This document shows, piece by piece, positions 53,045 to 61,379 of a stretch of 64,000 nucleotides of DNA. The notes under the pieces are model-generated. The model worked only from the letters and a program-made list of their open reading frames with translations, was not told where the DNA came from and made no database searches. The position numbers and the translations under genes were made by a program. The DNA comes from Pseudomonas sp. GD03944 (GTDB lineage: Bacteria; Pseudomonadota; Gammaproteobacteria; Pseudomonadales; Pseudomonadaceae). Every line of letters starts with the position of its first letter. Position 1 is the stretch's first letter. Location: positions 62,001 through 126,000 of the forward strand of contig NZ_JAOCAH010000015.1 of the NCBI RefSeq assembly GCF_029839275.1, in the 5' to 3' direction.

Positions 53045-54430
53045 TTACTCGGCCAGGCGCCAGGTGGTGCCGCCCTTGCCGTCTTCCAGCACCACGCCCA
53101 TGGCGGTGAGCTGGTCGCGGATGCGGTCGGACTCCGCCCAGTTCTTGTCGGCACGGGCCTGCAGGCGCGCGGCGATCAGGGCGTCGACTTCGGCCGCATC
53201 GACCTTGCCGGCGGCACCGGCTTGCAGGAAGGCATCCGGCTCCAGTTGCAGCACGCCGAGCACGCTGGCCAGCGATTTGAGCTGGGCCGCCAGGCCGGCA
53301 GCGACCTGGACGTCCGACTCGCGCAGGCGGTTGACCTCGCGGATCATCTCGAACAGCACGGCGCAGGCTTCCGGCGAGTTGAAGTCGTCGTCCATGGCGG
53401 CGCCGAAACGCTCGACGAACGCCTCGCCACCGGCCGGTGCCGCTTCCGGCAAGCCCTTGAGGCCATTGTAGAAGCGCTCCAGAGCGCCCTTGGCTTCCTT
53501 GAGGCTCTCTTCGGAGTAGTTGATCGGGCTGCGGTAGTGGCTGGACACCAGCAGGTAGCGCACCACTTCGGGGTGGTACTTCTCCAGCACTTCGCGGATG
53601 GTGAAGAAGTTGCCCAGGCTTTTGGACATTTTCTCGCCGTCCACGCGCACCGCGCCGGCGTGCATCCAGGCATTGGCGTAGAGCTTGCCGGTGGCGGCCT
53701 CGCTCTGGGCGATCTCGTTCTCGTGGTGCGGGAACACCAGGTCCGGGCCGCCGCCGTGGATGTCGAAGGTCTCACCCAGGCAGCAGGTGGACATCACCGA
53801 GCACTCGATGTGCCAGCCCGGCCGGCCGGCGCCCCAGGGCGACTCCCAGCTCGGCTCGCCGGGCTTGACGCCCTTCCACAGCACGAAGTCCAGCGGGTCT
53901 TCCTTGGCTTCGTCGACCTCGATGCGGGCACCGATCTTCAGGTCTTCGATCTTCTTGCGCGACAGCTTGCCGTAGCCGACGAACTTGCCGACGCGGTAGT
54001 ACACGTCGCCATTGCCCGGCGCATAGGCGAAGCCCTTGTCGATCAGGGTCTGGATCATCGCGTGCATGCCGGCGATGTGGCCGGTGGCACGCGGCTCGAG
54101 GTCCGGGCGCAGCACGGACAGGCGCGCTTCGTCTTCGTGCATGGCGGCGATCATACGATCGACCAGCGCCTCGAACGGCTCGCCGTTCTCGTTGGCGCGG
54201 CGGATGATCTTGTCGTCGATGTCGGTGATGTTGCGCACGTAGGTCACGTCATAGCCGCGCTGACGCAGCCAGCGGGTGACCACGTCGAAGGCGACCATCA
54301 CCCGAGCGTGGCCGATGTGGCAGAAGTCGTACACGGTCATGCCGCATACGTACATGCGCACCTGGTTGTCGACCAGTGGCTTGAACGGTTCTTTGACCTT
54401 GGTGAGCGTGTTGTAAATGCTGAGTGCCAT
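53045..54430 (-). CDS. cysS: Cysteinyl-tRNA synthetase
   Basis: A 461-residue class I synthetase. MYVCGMTVYDFCHIGHAR contains the zinc cysteine and the HIGH motif, and KMSKSLGNFF the KMSKS loop. Length is standard. It starts at 54430, directly next to the glnS stop (54431), so glnS-cysS form an operon as is common in Pseudomonas. Confidence 0.98.
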   Translation of the reverse strand: MALSIYNTLTKVKEPFKPLVDNQVRMYVCGMTVYDFCHIGHARVMVAFDVVTRWLRQRGYDVTYVRNITDIDDKIIRRANENGEPFEALVDRMIAAMHEDEARLSVLRPDLEPRATGHIAGMHAMIQTLIDKGFAYAPGNGDVYYRVGKFVGYGKLSRKKIEDLKIGARIEVDEAKEDPLDFVLWKGVKPGEPSWESPWGAGRPGWHIECSVMSTCCLGETFDIHGGGPDLVFPHHENEIAQSEAATGKLYANAWMHAGAVRVDGEKMSKSLGNFFTIREVLEKYHPEVVRYLLVSSHYRSPINYSEESLKEAKGALERFYNGLKGLPEAAPAGGEAFVERFGAAMDDDFNSPEACAVLFEMIREVNRLRESDVQVAAGLAAQLKSLASVLGVLQLEPDAFLQAGAAGKVDAAEVDALIAARLQARADKNWAESDRIRDQLTAMGVVLEDGKGGTTWRLAE

Positions 54431-56098
54431 TTACTGACCCCACGAATCGCGCAGGGTGACGGTGCGGTTGAACACCGGCTTGCCTGGCTGCGAATCCTTC
54501 AGGTCGGCCACGAAGTAGCCTTCACGCTCGAACTGGAAGCGCTCTTCCGCTGCGGCATTGGCCAGCGACGGCTCGGCGCGGCAGCCGGTGAGCACCACCA
54601 GCGAGTTGGGGTTGATGTTGTCGAGGAAGCTGCCGCCCTCTTCGTCCTTCTCCGGGTTGGCGGAGCGGAACAGGCGGTCGTACAGGCGCACTTCGCACTC
54701 GACGCTCTCGGCAGCCGGCACCCAGTGGATCACGCCCTTGACCTTGCGGCCTTCGGGGTTCTTGCCCAGGGTGTTTTCGTCGTAGGAGCAGCGCAGCTCG
54801 ACGATGTTGCCGGCGGCATCCTTGATGGCCTCGTCGGCGCGGATCACGTAGCTGCCGCGCAGGCGCACTTCACCACCCGGGATCAGGCGCTTGAAGCCGT
54901 CCGGCGGGGTTTCTTCGAAGTCGCTGGCGTCGATGTAGATCTCGCGGCTGAACGGCAGCACGCGCACGCCCATGTCCTGCTTGGGGTGGCGCGGCAGTTC
55001 GAGGTTCTCGACCTGGCCTTCCGGGTAGTTGGTGATGACCACCTTGAGCGGCTTGAGCACGCACATGGCACGGGCGGCGTTGGCGTCCAGGTCTTCGCGG
55101 ATGGCGAACTCCAGCATGCCGATGTCCACCACGCCACCGGCGCGGTTGACGCCGATCATGTCGCAGAAGGTGCGGATCGAGGCCGGTGTGTAACCGCGGC
55201 GACGGTAGCCGGACAGGGTCGACATGCGCGGGTCGTCCCAGCCGCTGACGTGCTTCTCATCGACCAGTTGCTTGAGCTTGCGCTTGCTGGTGATGGTGTA
55301 GTTCAGGTTCAGGCGGGCGAATTCGTACTGGCGCGGCTGGGCCGGGACCGGCAGGTTGGCCAGGAACCACTCGTACAGCGGGCGATGGTCTTCGAACTCC
55401 AGGGTGCAGATGGAGTGCGTGATGCCTTCGATGGCGTCCGACTGGCCGTGGGTGAAGTCGTAGCTCGGGTAGATGCACCACTTGTCACCGGTCTGGTGGT
55501 GATGGGCATGGCGAATGCGGTACAGGATCGGGTCGCGCAGGTTGATGTTCGGCGAGGCCATGTCGACCTTGGCACGCAGCGAACGGGCGCCGTCCGGGAA
55601 TTCACCGGCTTTCATGCGGGCGAACAGGTCCAGGTTCTCTTCCACCGAGCGCTCGCGGAACGGGCTGTTCTTGCCCGGTTCGGTGAGGCTGCCGCGGTAG
55701 GCGCGCATTTCTTCGGCGTTGAGGTCGCAGACGAACGCCTTGCCGGCCTTGATCAGCTCGACGGCCCAGGCGTGCAGCTGGTCGAAGTAGTTGGAGGCGT
55801 AACGCTCCTCGCCAGCCCACTGGAAGCCCAGCCACTGCACGTCGCTCTTGATGGCGTCGATGTATTCCTGGTCTTCCTTGGCCGGGTTGGTGTCATCGAA
55901 ACGCAGGTTGCACTCACCACCGAATTCCTTGGCCAGGCCGAAATTCAGGCAGATCGACTTGGCGTGACCGATGTGCAGGTAGCCGTTGGGCTCCGGCGGG
56001 AAGCGGGTAATGATCTTGGCGTGCTTGCCGGCGTCCAGGTCGGCCTGGACGATGGGGCGAAGGAAGTTCGTGGCGGCGACAGCTTCTGGCTTGCTCAT
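54431..56098 (-). CDS. glnS: Glutaminyl-tRNA synthetase
   Basis: A 555-residue class I synthetase. PPEPNGYLHIGHAKSICLN is the HIGH region and TSKRKLKQL stands for the KMSKS-type loop, as in GlnRS. The chosen ATG at 56098 (MSKPEAVAATNFLRP) follows AAGGA with a 4 nt spacer; a longer in-frame start lacks a ribosome site. Upstream operon mate of cysS, divergent from ppiB. Confidence 0.98.
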   Translation of the reverse strand: MSKPEAVAATNFLRPIVQADLDAGKHAKIITRFPPEPNGYLHIGHAKSICLNFGLAKEFGGECNLRFDDTNPAKEDQEYIDAIKSDVQWLGFQWAGEERYASNYFDQLHAWAVELIKAGKAFVCDLNAEEMRAYRGSLTEPGKNSPFRERSVEENLDLFARMKAGEFPDGARSLRAKVDMASPNINLRDPILYRIRHAHHHQTGDKWCIYPSYDFTHGQSDAIEGITHSICTLEFEDHRPLYEWFLANLPVPAQPRQYEFARLNLNYTITSKRKLKQLVDEKHVSGWDDPRMSTLSGYRRRGYTPASIRTFCDMIGVNRAGGVVDIGMLEFAIREDLDANAARAMCVLKPLKVVITNYPEGQVENLELPRHPKQDMGVRVLPFSREIYIDASDFEETPPDGFKRLIPGGEVRLRGSYVIRADEAIKDAAGNIVELRCSYDENTLGKNPEGRKVKGVIHWVPAAESVECEVRLYDRLFRSANPEKDEEGGSFLDNINPNSLVVLTGCRAEPSLANAAAEERFQFEREGYFVADLKDSQPGKPVFNRTVTLRDSWGQ

Positions 56099-56381
56099 GG
56101 GGTCCTTAAAACATGTGCTGGGCGCGGCTTGGAGCCCGTTCACTCCGATGTGGACGGGCTCTCAGGGTAGGCCGACTTTTACAAAGCGCTTATCATAGCC
56201 GAAGCTGTCAAGCCCCTGACAGCGGGCTGCGGCAAAACTCCTGCCAGATGGTTCACGCCAAAGCGGCTCGAATTACGCGCGGACTCGCGTAAACTGCGTC
56301 TCCCTGACGGTCCGGGCCCGGCTCATCGATTGCCGCCCCGCCCGCCCAGACTTCGATTTTCCGACAGAGCGATTACTCACC

Positions 56382-56876
56382 ATGATCAAGCTGCACACCA
56401 ACCACGGCGTCATCACCCTCACCCTGTTCGAAGACAAGGCCCCGGAAACCGTGGCCAACTTCAAGGAATACGTGAAGAGCGGTCACTACGACGGCACCGT
56501 TTTCCACCGTGTGATCAGCAACTTCATGATCCAGGGCGGCGGTTTCGAGCCGGGCATGAAGCAGAAATCCACCCGCAGCCCGATCAAGAACGAAGCCAAC
56601 AACGGCGTTTCCAACAAGATCGGCACCGTGGCCATGGCCCGTACCATGGAGCCGCACTCGGCCTCCGCGCAGTTCTTCATCAACGTCTCCGACAACACCT
56701 TCCTCGACCACAGCGCGCCGACCGTGCAGGGCTGGGGCTACGCGGTGTTCGGTGAAGTGACCGACGGCATGGACGTGGTCAACGCCATCAAGGGCGTCGC
56801 CACCACCATGAAGTCCGGCCACCAGGACGTACCGGTCGATGACGTGATCATCGAGAAGGCCGAGATCGTCGAGTGA
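56382..56876 (+). CDS. ppiB: Peptidyl-prolyl cis-trans isomerase B (cyclophilin)
   Basis: A 164-residue cytoplasmic cyclophilin without a signal peptide. FHRVISNFMIQGGGFEPG holds the catalytic Arg/Phe/Gln set and ASAQFFINVSDN the second signature. It catalyses proline isomerisation during folding. The GTG start of lpxH overlaps its TGA stop, so the two are coupled. Confidence 0.97.
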   Translation: MIKLHTNHGVITLTLFEDKAPETVANFKEYVKSGHYDGTVFHRVISNFMIQGGGFEPGMKQKSTRSPIKNEANNGVSNKIGTVAMARTMEPHSASAQFFINVSDNTFLDHSAPTVQGWGYAVFGEVTDGMDVVNAIKGVATTMKSGHQDVPVDDVIIEKAEIVE

Positions 56877-57598
56877 TCCTGCTGATCTCCGACCTGCATC
56901 TTGAAGAGGAGCGCCCGGACATTACCCGGGCGTTCCTGCATTTCCTGGCGACTCGCGCCACCGAGGCCAAGGCGCTGTACATCCTTGGCGACTTTTTCGA
57001 AGTGTGGATCGGCGACGACGCCATCACCCCCTTCCAGCGTTCCATTGCCCAGGCCCTGCGCCAGCTCGCTGACAGCGGCACTCAGGTGTTTCTGATGCAT
57101 GGCAACCGCGATTTCCTGATCGGCAAGGCGTTCTGCCGTGAAGCCGGCTGCACCCTGCTGCGTGATCCGAGCCTGGTCGAGCTGGGCAACGAGCGCGTAC
57201 TGCTGATGCATGGCGACAGCCTGTGCACCCTGGACGAGCAGTACATGCGCATGCGCCGCTGGCTGCGCAACCCGCTGGTGCTGTTCATCCTGCTTAACCT
57301 GCCCTTGAGCACCCGCCACAAGCTGGCGCGCAAGCTGCGCAAGGAAAGCCGCGAGCAGACCCGCATGAAGGCCAGCGCCATCGTCGACGTCACCCCGGCC
57401 GAAGTGCCGCAGGTCATGGCCGAACACGGCGTGCGCACCCTGATCCATGGCCATACCCACCGCCCTGCGGTACACAAGCTCGAAGTCGATGGCGAGCCGG
57501 CGCAACGCATCGTGCTCGGCGACTGGGACCAGCAGGCCTGGGCGCTGCAGATCGACGAACAGGGTTACCAGTTGGCGCCGTTTGCGTTGAATGCATGA
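56873..57598 (+). CDS. lpxH: UDP-2,3-diacylglucosamine diphosphatase LpxH
   Basis: A 241-residue calcineurin-like phosphoesterase of lipid A synthesis, converting UDP-2,3-diacylglucosamine to lipid X at the inner-membrane surface. Metal-binding motifs are all present: SDLHLE (8-13), GDFFEVWIGDD (about 41-51), GNRDF (about 80), MHGDSL and HGHTHRP near 195. It starts with GTG at 56873 inside the ppiB stop. Confidence 0.97.
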   Translation: MILLISDLHLEEERPDITRAFLHFLATRATEAKALYILGDFFEVWIGDDAITPFQRSIAQALRQLADSGTQVFLMHGNRDFLIGKAFCREAGCTLLRDPSLVELGNERVLLMHGDSLCTLDEQYMRMRRWLRNPLVLFILLNLPLSTRHKLARKLRKESREQTRMKASAIVDVTPAEVPQVMAEHGVRTLIHGHTHRPAVHKLEVDGEPAQRIVLGDWDQQAWALQIDEQGYQLAPFALNA

Positions 57599-58433
57599 CC
57601 GTTGATAGCGCTGATCCGCGCTTTAGCCCTCATTTGAGGTTGCCCCAGGAGAGGAACGCCCACATGCGGCAACCATCCGCAGGTCGCCCGCAAGCCGCCA
57701 AAAAGTGGATTGCCGGCACGGGCCATACCGACTAAATGACATTCAAATCAATCGATAAGTTACTGATTTGTCTGAATTCTGATTATTTAATGTAGTTTCG
57801 AGGTATTGGGCTGTCATGGGCAGCGCGCGCTCCCGGCTGTCGCTGTGCTCGACCCAGGCTACTGCTCGCCGGATTACCGCGAGTGACGCGGAGCGTCACG
57901 GGATGCGTGCCCACGCAGAGCGTGGGAGCGATCAGCCGCCAGAATGCCGCAGCCACCCCTGTAGGAGCGAGCTTGCCCGCCAGCTCTTGAGGCTTTCCGT
58001 AGGGTGGATGACGCTTCATCCATCCACCGTGGCATACCAACCGATGGTGGATGAAAAGAGCGTCATCCACCCTACAGGTTGCCGCATACGTAGGATGGGT
58101 TGAGCGCAGCGATACCCATCAGAACATTCCCCCGTGTCGCTGCATCCGGCCCAGCCCACGGCTGGCCAACTACCGCGGGTGACACATGATTCCCTGTAGG
58201 AGCGGGCTTGCCCGCGAGCTCTTGATGTTCTTCAGCCCAAAGCTTTGCCAGGGCTCATTCGTCCGTCCATTACCGCTCGGTATGTCAGATCTGATGGAGG
58301 TATTTAGCCAGGTAGAGTTTTAGCGTGGCTGAACTGGTGGAAGCTCGCGGGCAAGCCCGCTCCTACAGGGATAAACCTCCAGTTAACTATCAATAAAGAT
58401 ATCTAACTGATTGTTCTGTAATGCATACGCAAT
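57599..58433. repeat. 835 bp gene-free region packed with palindromic repeats
   Basis: No gene is supported. Readable elements: part of the 72 bp family (about 57829-57852); a REP-like stem GTAGGAGCGAGCTTGCCCGC (from 57961); the 77 bp palindrome (57999-58075, listed separately); GTAGGATGGGTTGAGC with GCAGCGATACCCATC (about 58090-58120); GTAGGAGCGGGCTTGCCCGC (about 58196-58215); and its inverse with CGGGCAAGCCCGCTCCTAC (about 58352-58373). The first 180 bp after lpxH and 58220-58330 show nothing recognisable. Confidence 0.75.
57999..58075. repeat. 77 bp palindromic repeat element, copy A
   Basis: Terminal arms GTAGGGTGGATGACGC and GCGTCATCCACCCTAC are perfect inverted repeats; inner arms ATCCATCCACC and GGTGGATGAA also pair. 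The asymmetric centre CCGTGGCATACCAACCGATGG is shared, in reverse orientation, by the copy at 60363. Confidence 0.8.
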
Positions 58434-58460
58434 AAAAAAACGCCCATCAGGGCGTTTTTT
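58434..58460. terminator. Bidirectional terminator next to miaE
   Basis: A7-CGCCC-ATCA-GGGCG-T6: a compact stem with A/T tracts on both sides, 12 bp past the miaE stop. Confidence 0.9.
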
Positions 58461-58471
58461 CTGCCATCAAA

Positions 58472-59077
58472 TCAGGCCAACGGCACGCCACTGTGGAAGC
58501 GGAATTCCGTGTCAGGCGACTCGATCAGCTCCTGCTCCACTGCCCGCACTCGCTCGATGGCCTGGTCCACGTCCTCGGCCTCCCCGTACTGGTAGGCCAG
58601 TCGCAGGTAGCCCTGAAAATGCCGGGCCTCGCTCTTCAGCAGGCCGTAGTAGAACTTGCCCAGTTCTTCGTCCAGGTGCGGCACCAGGGCTTCGAAGCGC
58701 TCGCAGCTGCGGGCCTCGATAAAGGCGCCGACCACCAGGGTATCCACCAGCCGGTGCGGCTCGTGGGGGCGCACGATCTTGCGCAGGCCCGAGGCGTAGC
58801 GTGCTGCCGACACCGGGCGCAGCGGCACCTTGCGGCGTTTCATGATGCGCAGCACCTGCTCGTGGTGCACCAGTTCTTCGCGGGCCAGGCGCGACATCAT
58901 GTTGATCAGGTCCACGTGGCAGGCGTACTTGGCCATCAGGCTCAGGGCCGTACTGGCTGCCTTGAACTCGCAGTTCTTGTGGTCGATCAGCATGATTTCC
59001 GGGTTGGCCAGGGCAGCCTGCACCCAGGCGTCAGGCGTGCGGCAACCGAGGAAGGCGTGGATTTCCGGAAGGTTCAT
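58472..59077 (-). CDS. miaE: tRNA-(ms2io6A)-hydroxylase
   Basis: A 201-residue non-haem diiron hydroxylase acting on 2-methylthio-isopentenyl-adenosine at tRNA position 37. Diiron ligands are visible as EFKAASTAL, REELVHHEQV (ExxH) and EARSCERFE with SEARHFQGYL (ExxH). Length and motifs match MiaE. It is monocistronic, with a terminator after it, and divergent from the stress-protein gene. Confidence 0.93.
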   Translation of the reverse strand: MNLPEIHAFLGCRTPDAWVQAALANPEIMLIDHKNCEFKAASTALSLMAKYACHVDLINMMSRLAREELVHHEQVLRIMKRRKVPLRPVSAARYASGLRKIVRPHEPHRLVDTLVVGAFIEARSCERFEALVPHLDEELGKFYYGLLKSEARHFQGYLRLAYQYGEAEDVDQAIERVRAVEQELIESPDTEFRFHSGVPLA

Positions 59078-59316
59078 GGGCGGCTCCCGGAGGGCGAGGC
59101 CAGGGACAGGAGCAGGGAGCGAAAAACGTCGGTATCAGGCAACACGTGCATAGGCTCGAGCAGGTAAATGAGCGTCCTGGCTGTTCGCCGGGCGCGCCAT
59201 TATACGAATGGTGGCGTGAACAGCCAGCCGCCTGGCATTGATGCCGATCAAGAACTTGCAGCAAATCGACGATCTATAGTTGTACTGACTGCAATTGATA
59301 TCAAAGGGAGACGATC

Positions 59317-60180
59317 ATGCAAGCCATCCGCAGCCTCTTGGTAGTCATGGACCCGGAACTGACCGACGGCCTGGCGCTGAAACGGGCGAAACTGATTGCC
59401 GGCGTGACCGGCTCGCACCTGCACCTGCTGGTATGCGACAAGAAAGGCGACCACAGCGCCTACCTGCGCGACCTCACCACCCAGCTCGGCCAGGAAGGCT
59501 ACAGCACCTCCGGCCAGCAGAGCTGGAGCGAAAACCTGCACAACACCATCATTACCGTGCAGCAGGCCGAAGGCTGCGGCCTGGTGATCAAGCAGCACAC
59601 GCCCGACAACCCGCTGAAAAAGGCCATCCTTACCCCGGACGACTGGAAGCTGCTGCGCTACTGCCCCAGCCCGGTGCTGATGGTGAAGAGCGACAAACCC
59701 TGGACCGGCGGCGTCGTTCTGGCCGCAGTGGATGTCGGCAACTCGGACGGCGAGCACCGCAGCCTGCATTCCACCATCATCAGCCACAGCCACGACATTG
59801 CTGCCCTGGCCAAGGCATCCCTGCATGTGATCAATGCGCACCCGGCGCCCATGCTGTCGGCGGCCGACCCGACCTTCCAGCTCAAGGAAACCATCGAGGC
59901 CCGTTACCGCGAGCAATGCCGGGCGTTCCAGGCCGAGTACGAAATCGAGGACAACCGCCTGCACGTGGTCGAAGGGCCGGCGGATATCCTGATTCCGCAC
60001 GTGGCGCATGAGTTGAACGCCGCCGTGACCGTCATGGGCACCGTGGCCCGCACCGGTTTCTCCGGCGCCCTGATCGGCAACACCGCCGAAGTGGTGCTCG
60101 ATTCCCTGGAAAGCGACATCCTGGTGCTCAAGCCGGACGACATCATCGCCCACCTGGAAGAGCTGGTCGCACAGCGCTGA
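59317..60180 (+). CDS. Tandem universal stress protein (UspE-like)
   Basis: A 287-residue protein with two Usp domains: SLLVVMDPELTDGLALKRA opens the first and GVVLAAVDVGNSDGEHRSL the second (near 133). The second ends with MGTVARTGFSGALIGNTAE, the G-x2-R-x-G-x8-G-NTAE nucleotide-binding signature. AGGGAG precedes the ATG at 59317. The role is probably stress survival; no specific pathway can be read from its neighbours. Confidence 0.92.
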   Translation: MQAIRSLLVVMDPELTDGLALKRAKLIAGVTGSHLHLLVCDKKGDHSAYLRDLTTQLGQEGYSTSGQQSWSENLHNTIITVQQAEGCGLVIKQHTPDNPLKKAILTPDDWKLLRYCPSPVLMVKSDKPWTGGVVLAAVDVGNSDGEHRSLHSTIISHSHDIAALAKASLHVINAHPAPMLSAADPTFQLKETIEARYREQCRAFQAEYEIEDNRLHVVEGPADILIPHVAHELNAAVTVMGTVARTGFSGALIGNTAEVVLDSLESDILVLKPDDIIAHLEELVAQR

Positions 60181-60196
60181 CGTGCGATCTCCAATG

Positions 60197-60223
60197 AAAA
60201 AGCCGCCCTCGGGCGGCTTTTTT
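60197..60223 (+). terminator. Terminator after the universal stress protein gene
   Basis: AAAAAGCCGCCC and GGGCGGCTTTTTT form a strong stem with a T-tract, 17 bp after the stop. Confidence 0.9.
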
Positions 60224-60275
60224 GGGGTGTATTCAAAAGCTCGCGGGCAAGCCCGCTCCTACGGAATTGCAGACC

Positions 60276-60347
60276 GTAGCCTGGGTTGAGCGCAGCGATA
60301 CCCGGGGAGACGCGACGATGGGTATCGCTCTGCTCAACCCATCCTAC
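60276..60347. repeat. 72 bp palindromic repeat element
   Basis: Arms GTAGCCTGGGTTGAGCGCAG...GATACCC and GGGTATC...CTGCTCAACCCATCCTAC are imperfect inverted repeats around GGGGAGACGCGACGAT. Half copies lie near 52780, 52932, 57829 and 58090. Confidence 0.75.
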
Positions 60348-60362
60348 GGATACAGGCCGTAC

Positions 60363-60439
60363 GTAGGGTGGATGACGCTCTTTTCATCCACCATCGGTTG
60401 GTATTCCACGGTGGATGGGTGAAGCGTCATCCACCCTAC
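60363..60439. repeat. 77 bp palindromic repeat element, copy B (inverted)
   Basis: Same length and arms as the element at 57999-58075 (GTAGGGTGGATGACGC...GCGTCATCCACCCTAC), with the centre in the opposite orientation (CCATCGGTTGGTATTCCACGG). Confidence 0.8.
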
Positions 60440-60495
60440 GAAAAGCATGAAAGCTCGCGGACAAGTCCGCTCCTACAAAAGGCGGCAGCGCCCCG

Positions 60496-60972
60496 CTACA
60501 CCCGTGAATCCAGGCCTTCGCGCAGGAACCGGGGGGCGATGTAGCGTTCGTAGTGGGCTTCGGAGAGCAGGAAGAATTCCCGGTCGATGGCGTCGCGCAC
60601 GTCGGGGAGCGGCCAATTGCGGAATTCCGGCAGCAGGGTCATGCCGTAGGCTTCCAACTGGTTGATGACCCGGGCGCCGCGGGCGATCAGCTGGTACGCC
60701 CAGCAATACGGCGACTGTTGCGGCACGAAGCGGATCTGCCGCTGCTCCAGCTGCATGCGCAGGCACTCGGCATCGAATACTTCCACCTTAGCCGCCATCA
60801 CCTGGACCAGCAGCACCTCGAGGCGCAGCCAGACGGCGCGTTTTTCCTCGTCGTTATAGCTGTTCCAATTGATCACTTCGTGGTGGAAGCGCTTGCAGCC
60901 ACGGCACACCTGATCCCCGTAAACCGTGGAGCAGAGACCGACACAAGGGGTTTTGATGCGTTGATTGGGCAT
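60496..60972 (-). CDS. DUF1289 domain protein
   Basis: A 158-residue protein with the DUF1289 cysteine set near the N-terminus (CVGLCSTVYGDQVCRGCKRF, then HHEVINW), probably a small metal or iron-sulfur site. The remainder is helical, with no known catalytic motif. Function is not known. A REP-like repeat lies directly after the stop. Confidence 0.85.
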   Translation of the reverse strand: MPNQRIKTPCVGLCSTVYGDQVCRGCKRFHHEVINWNSYNDEEKRAVWLRLEVLLVQVMAAKVEVFDAECLRMQLEQRQIRFVPQQSPYCWAYQLIARGARVINQLEAYGMTLLPEFRNWPLPDVRDAIDREFFLLSEAHYERYIAPRFLREGLDSRV

Positions 60973-61077
60973 GGCGGAACAAATACGGGCAAGCGGACAG
61001 GCCTGGCATCTTAGCCCTTTGTCTAAGTCAGTTCACCCCTGCCTGACACGGGGGTTTAGCTTAACTTCCTCGCCGCA

Positions 61078-61106
61078 TTGCAGTAGAATCGGCCCGCCTT
61101 TTATAG
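61078..61106 (+). promoter_or_regulatory. Candidate sigma-70 promoter of acnB
   Basis: TTGCAG (61078-61083), 17 bp spacer, TTATAG (61101-61106). A transcript from here would carry a leader of about 265 nt before acnB. Confidence 0.5.
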
Positions 61107-61109
61107 GCG

Positions 61110-61379
61110 CCAATGTCCGTTGGAAGCTGTTTTCAAAGCGTCACGAGCACAGTCGATCCTGCAGGTACGATAGTTGGCGCCGGCTCCTGAGTCCCATCCA
61201 GGAGTCTGCGTCAGCCCTCATCAAGCCCGTCCTGCCGGCGTAAAACTTTGAAAGCAGCTTCTGTTAGCGACGTGCGAAACCTCGGCTGAGGAACCCATAA
61301 AGTTCCGAGGCGCCTGGTTCGCTCGTCTCTGGATCGCGTCCCGGACAACCCTTTGGGACCACTGATGAGGGTAATAACT
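61110..61379 (+). other. Long acnB leader with hairpins
   Basis: No gene is present in this stretch. It contains CTCCTG/CAGGAG (61184-61189 with 61199-61204), and CCTCG/CGAGG (61280-61284 with 61306-61310), which competes with GGAAC/GTTCC (61290-61294 with 61302-61306). The two overlapping stems could be alternative conformations. Confidence 0.45.

Larger units (their letters stand above)
60224..60495. repeat. Intergenic repeat cluster
   Basis: No gene. From left to right: REP-like CTCGCGGGCAAGCCCGCTCC (about 60241-60260), the 72 bp palindrome (60276-60347), the 77 bp palindrome (60363-60439), and a final REP-like CTCGCGGACAAGTCCGCTCC (about 60453-60472). Confidence 0.8.

Noticed and set aside
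53033..56170. 1045-residue frame opposite cysS and glnS
   Set aside because: It spans two genes with clear synthetase motifs; antisense shadow.
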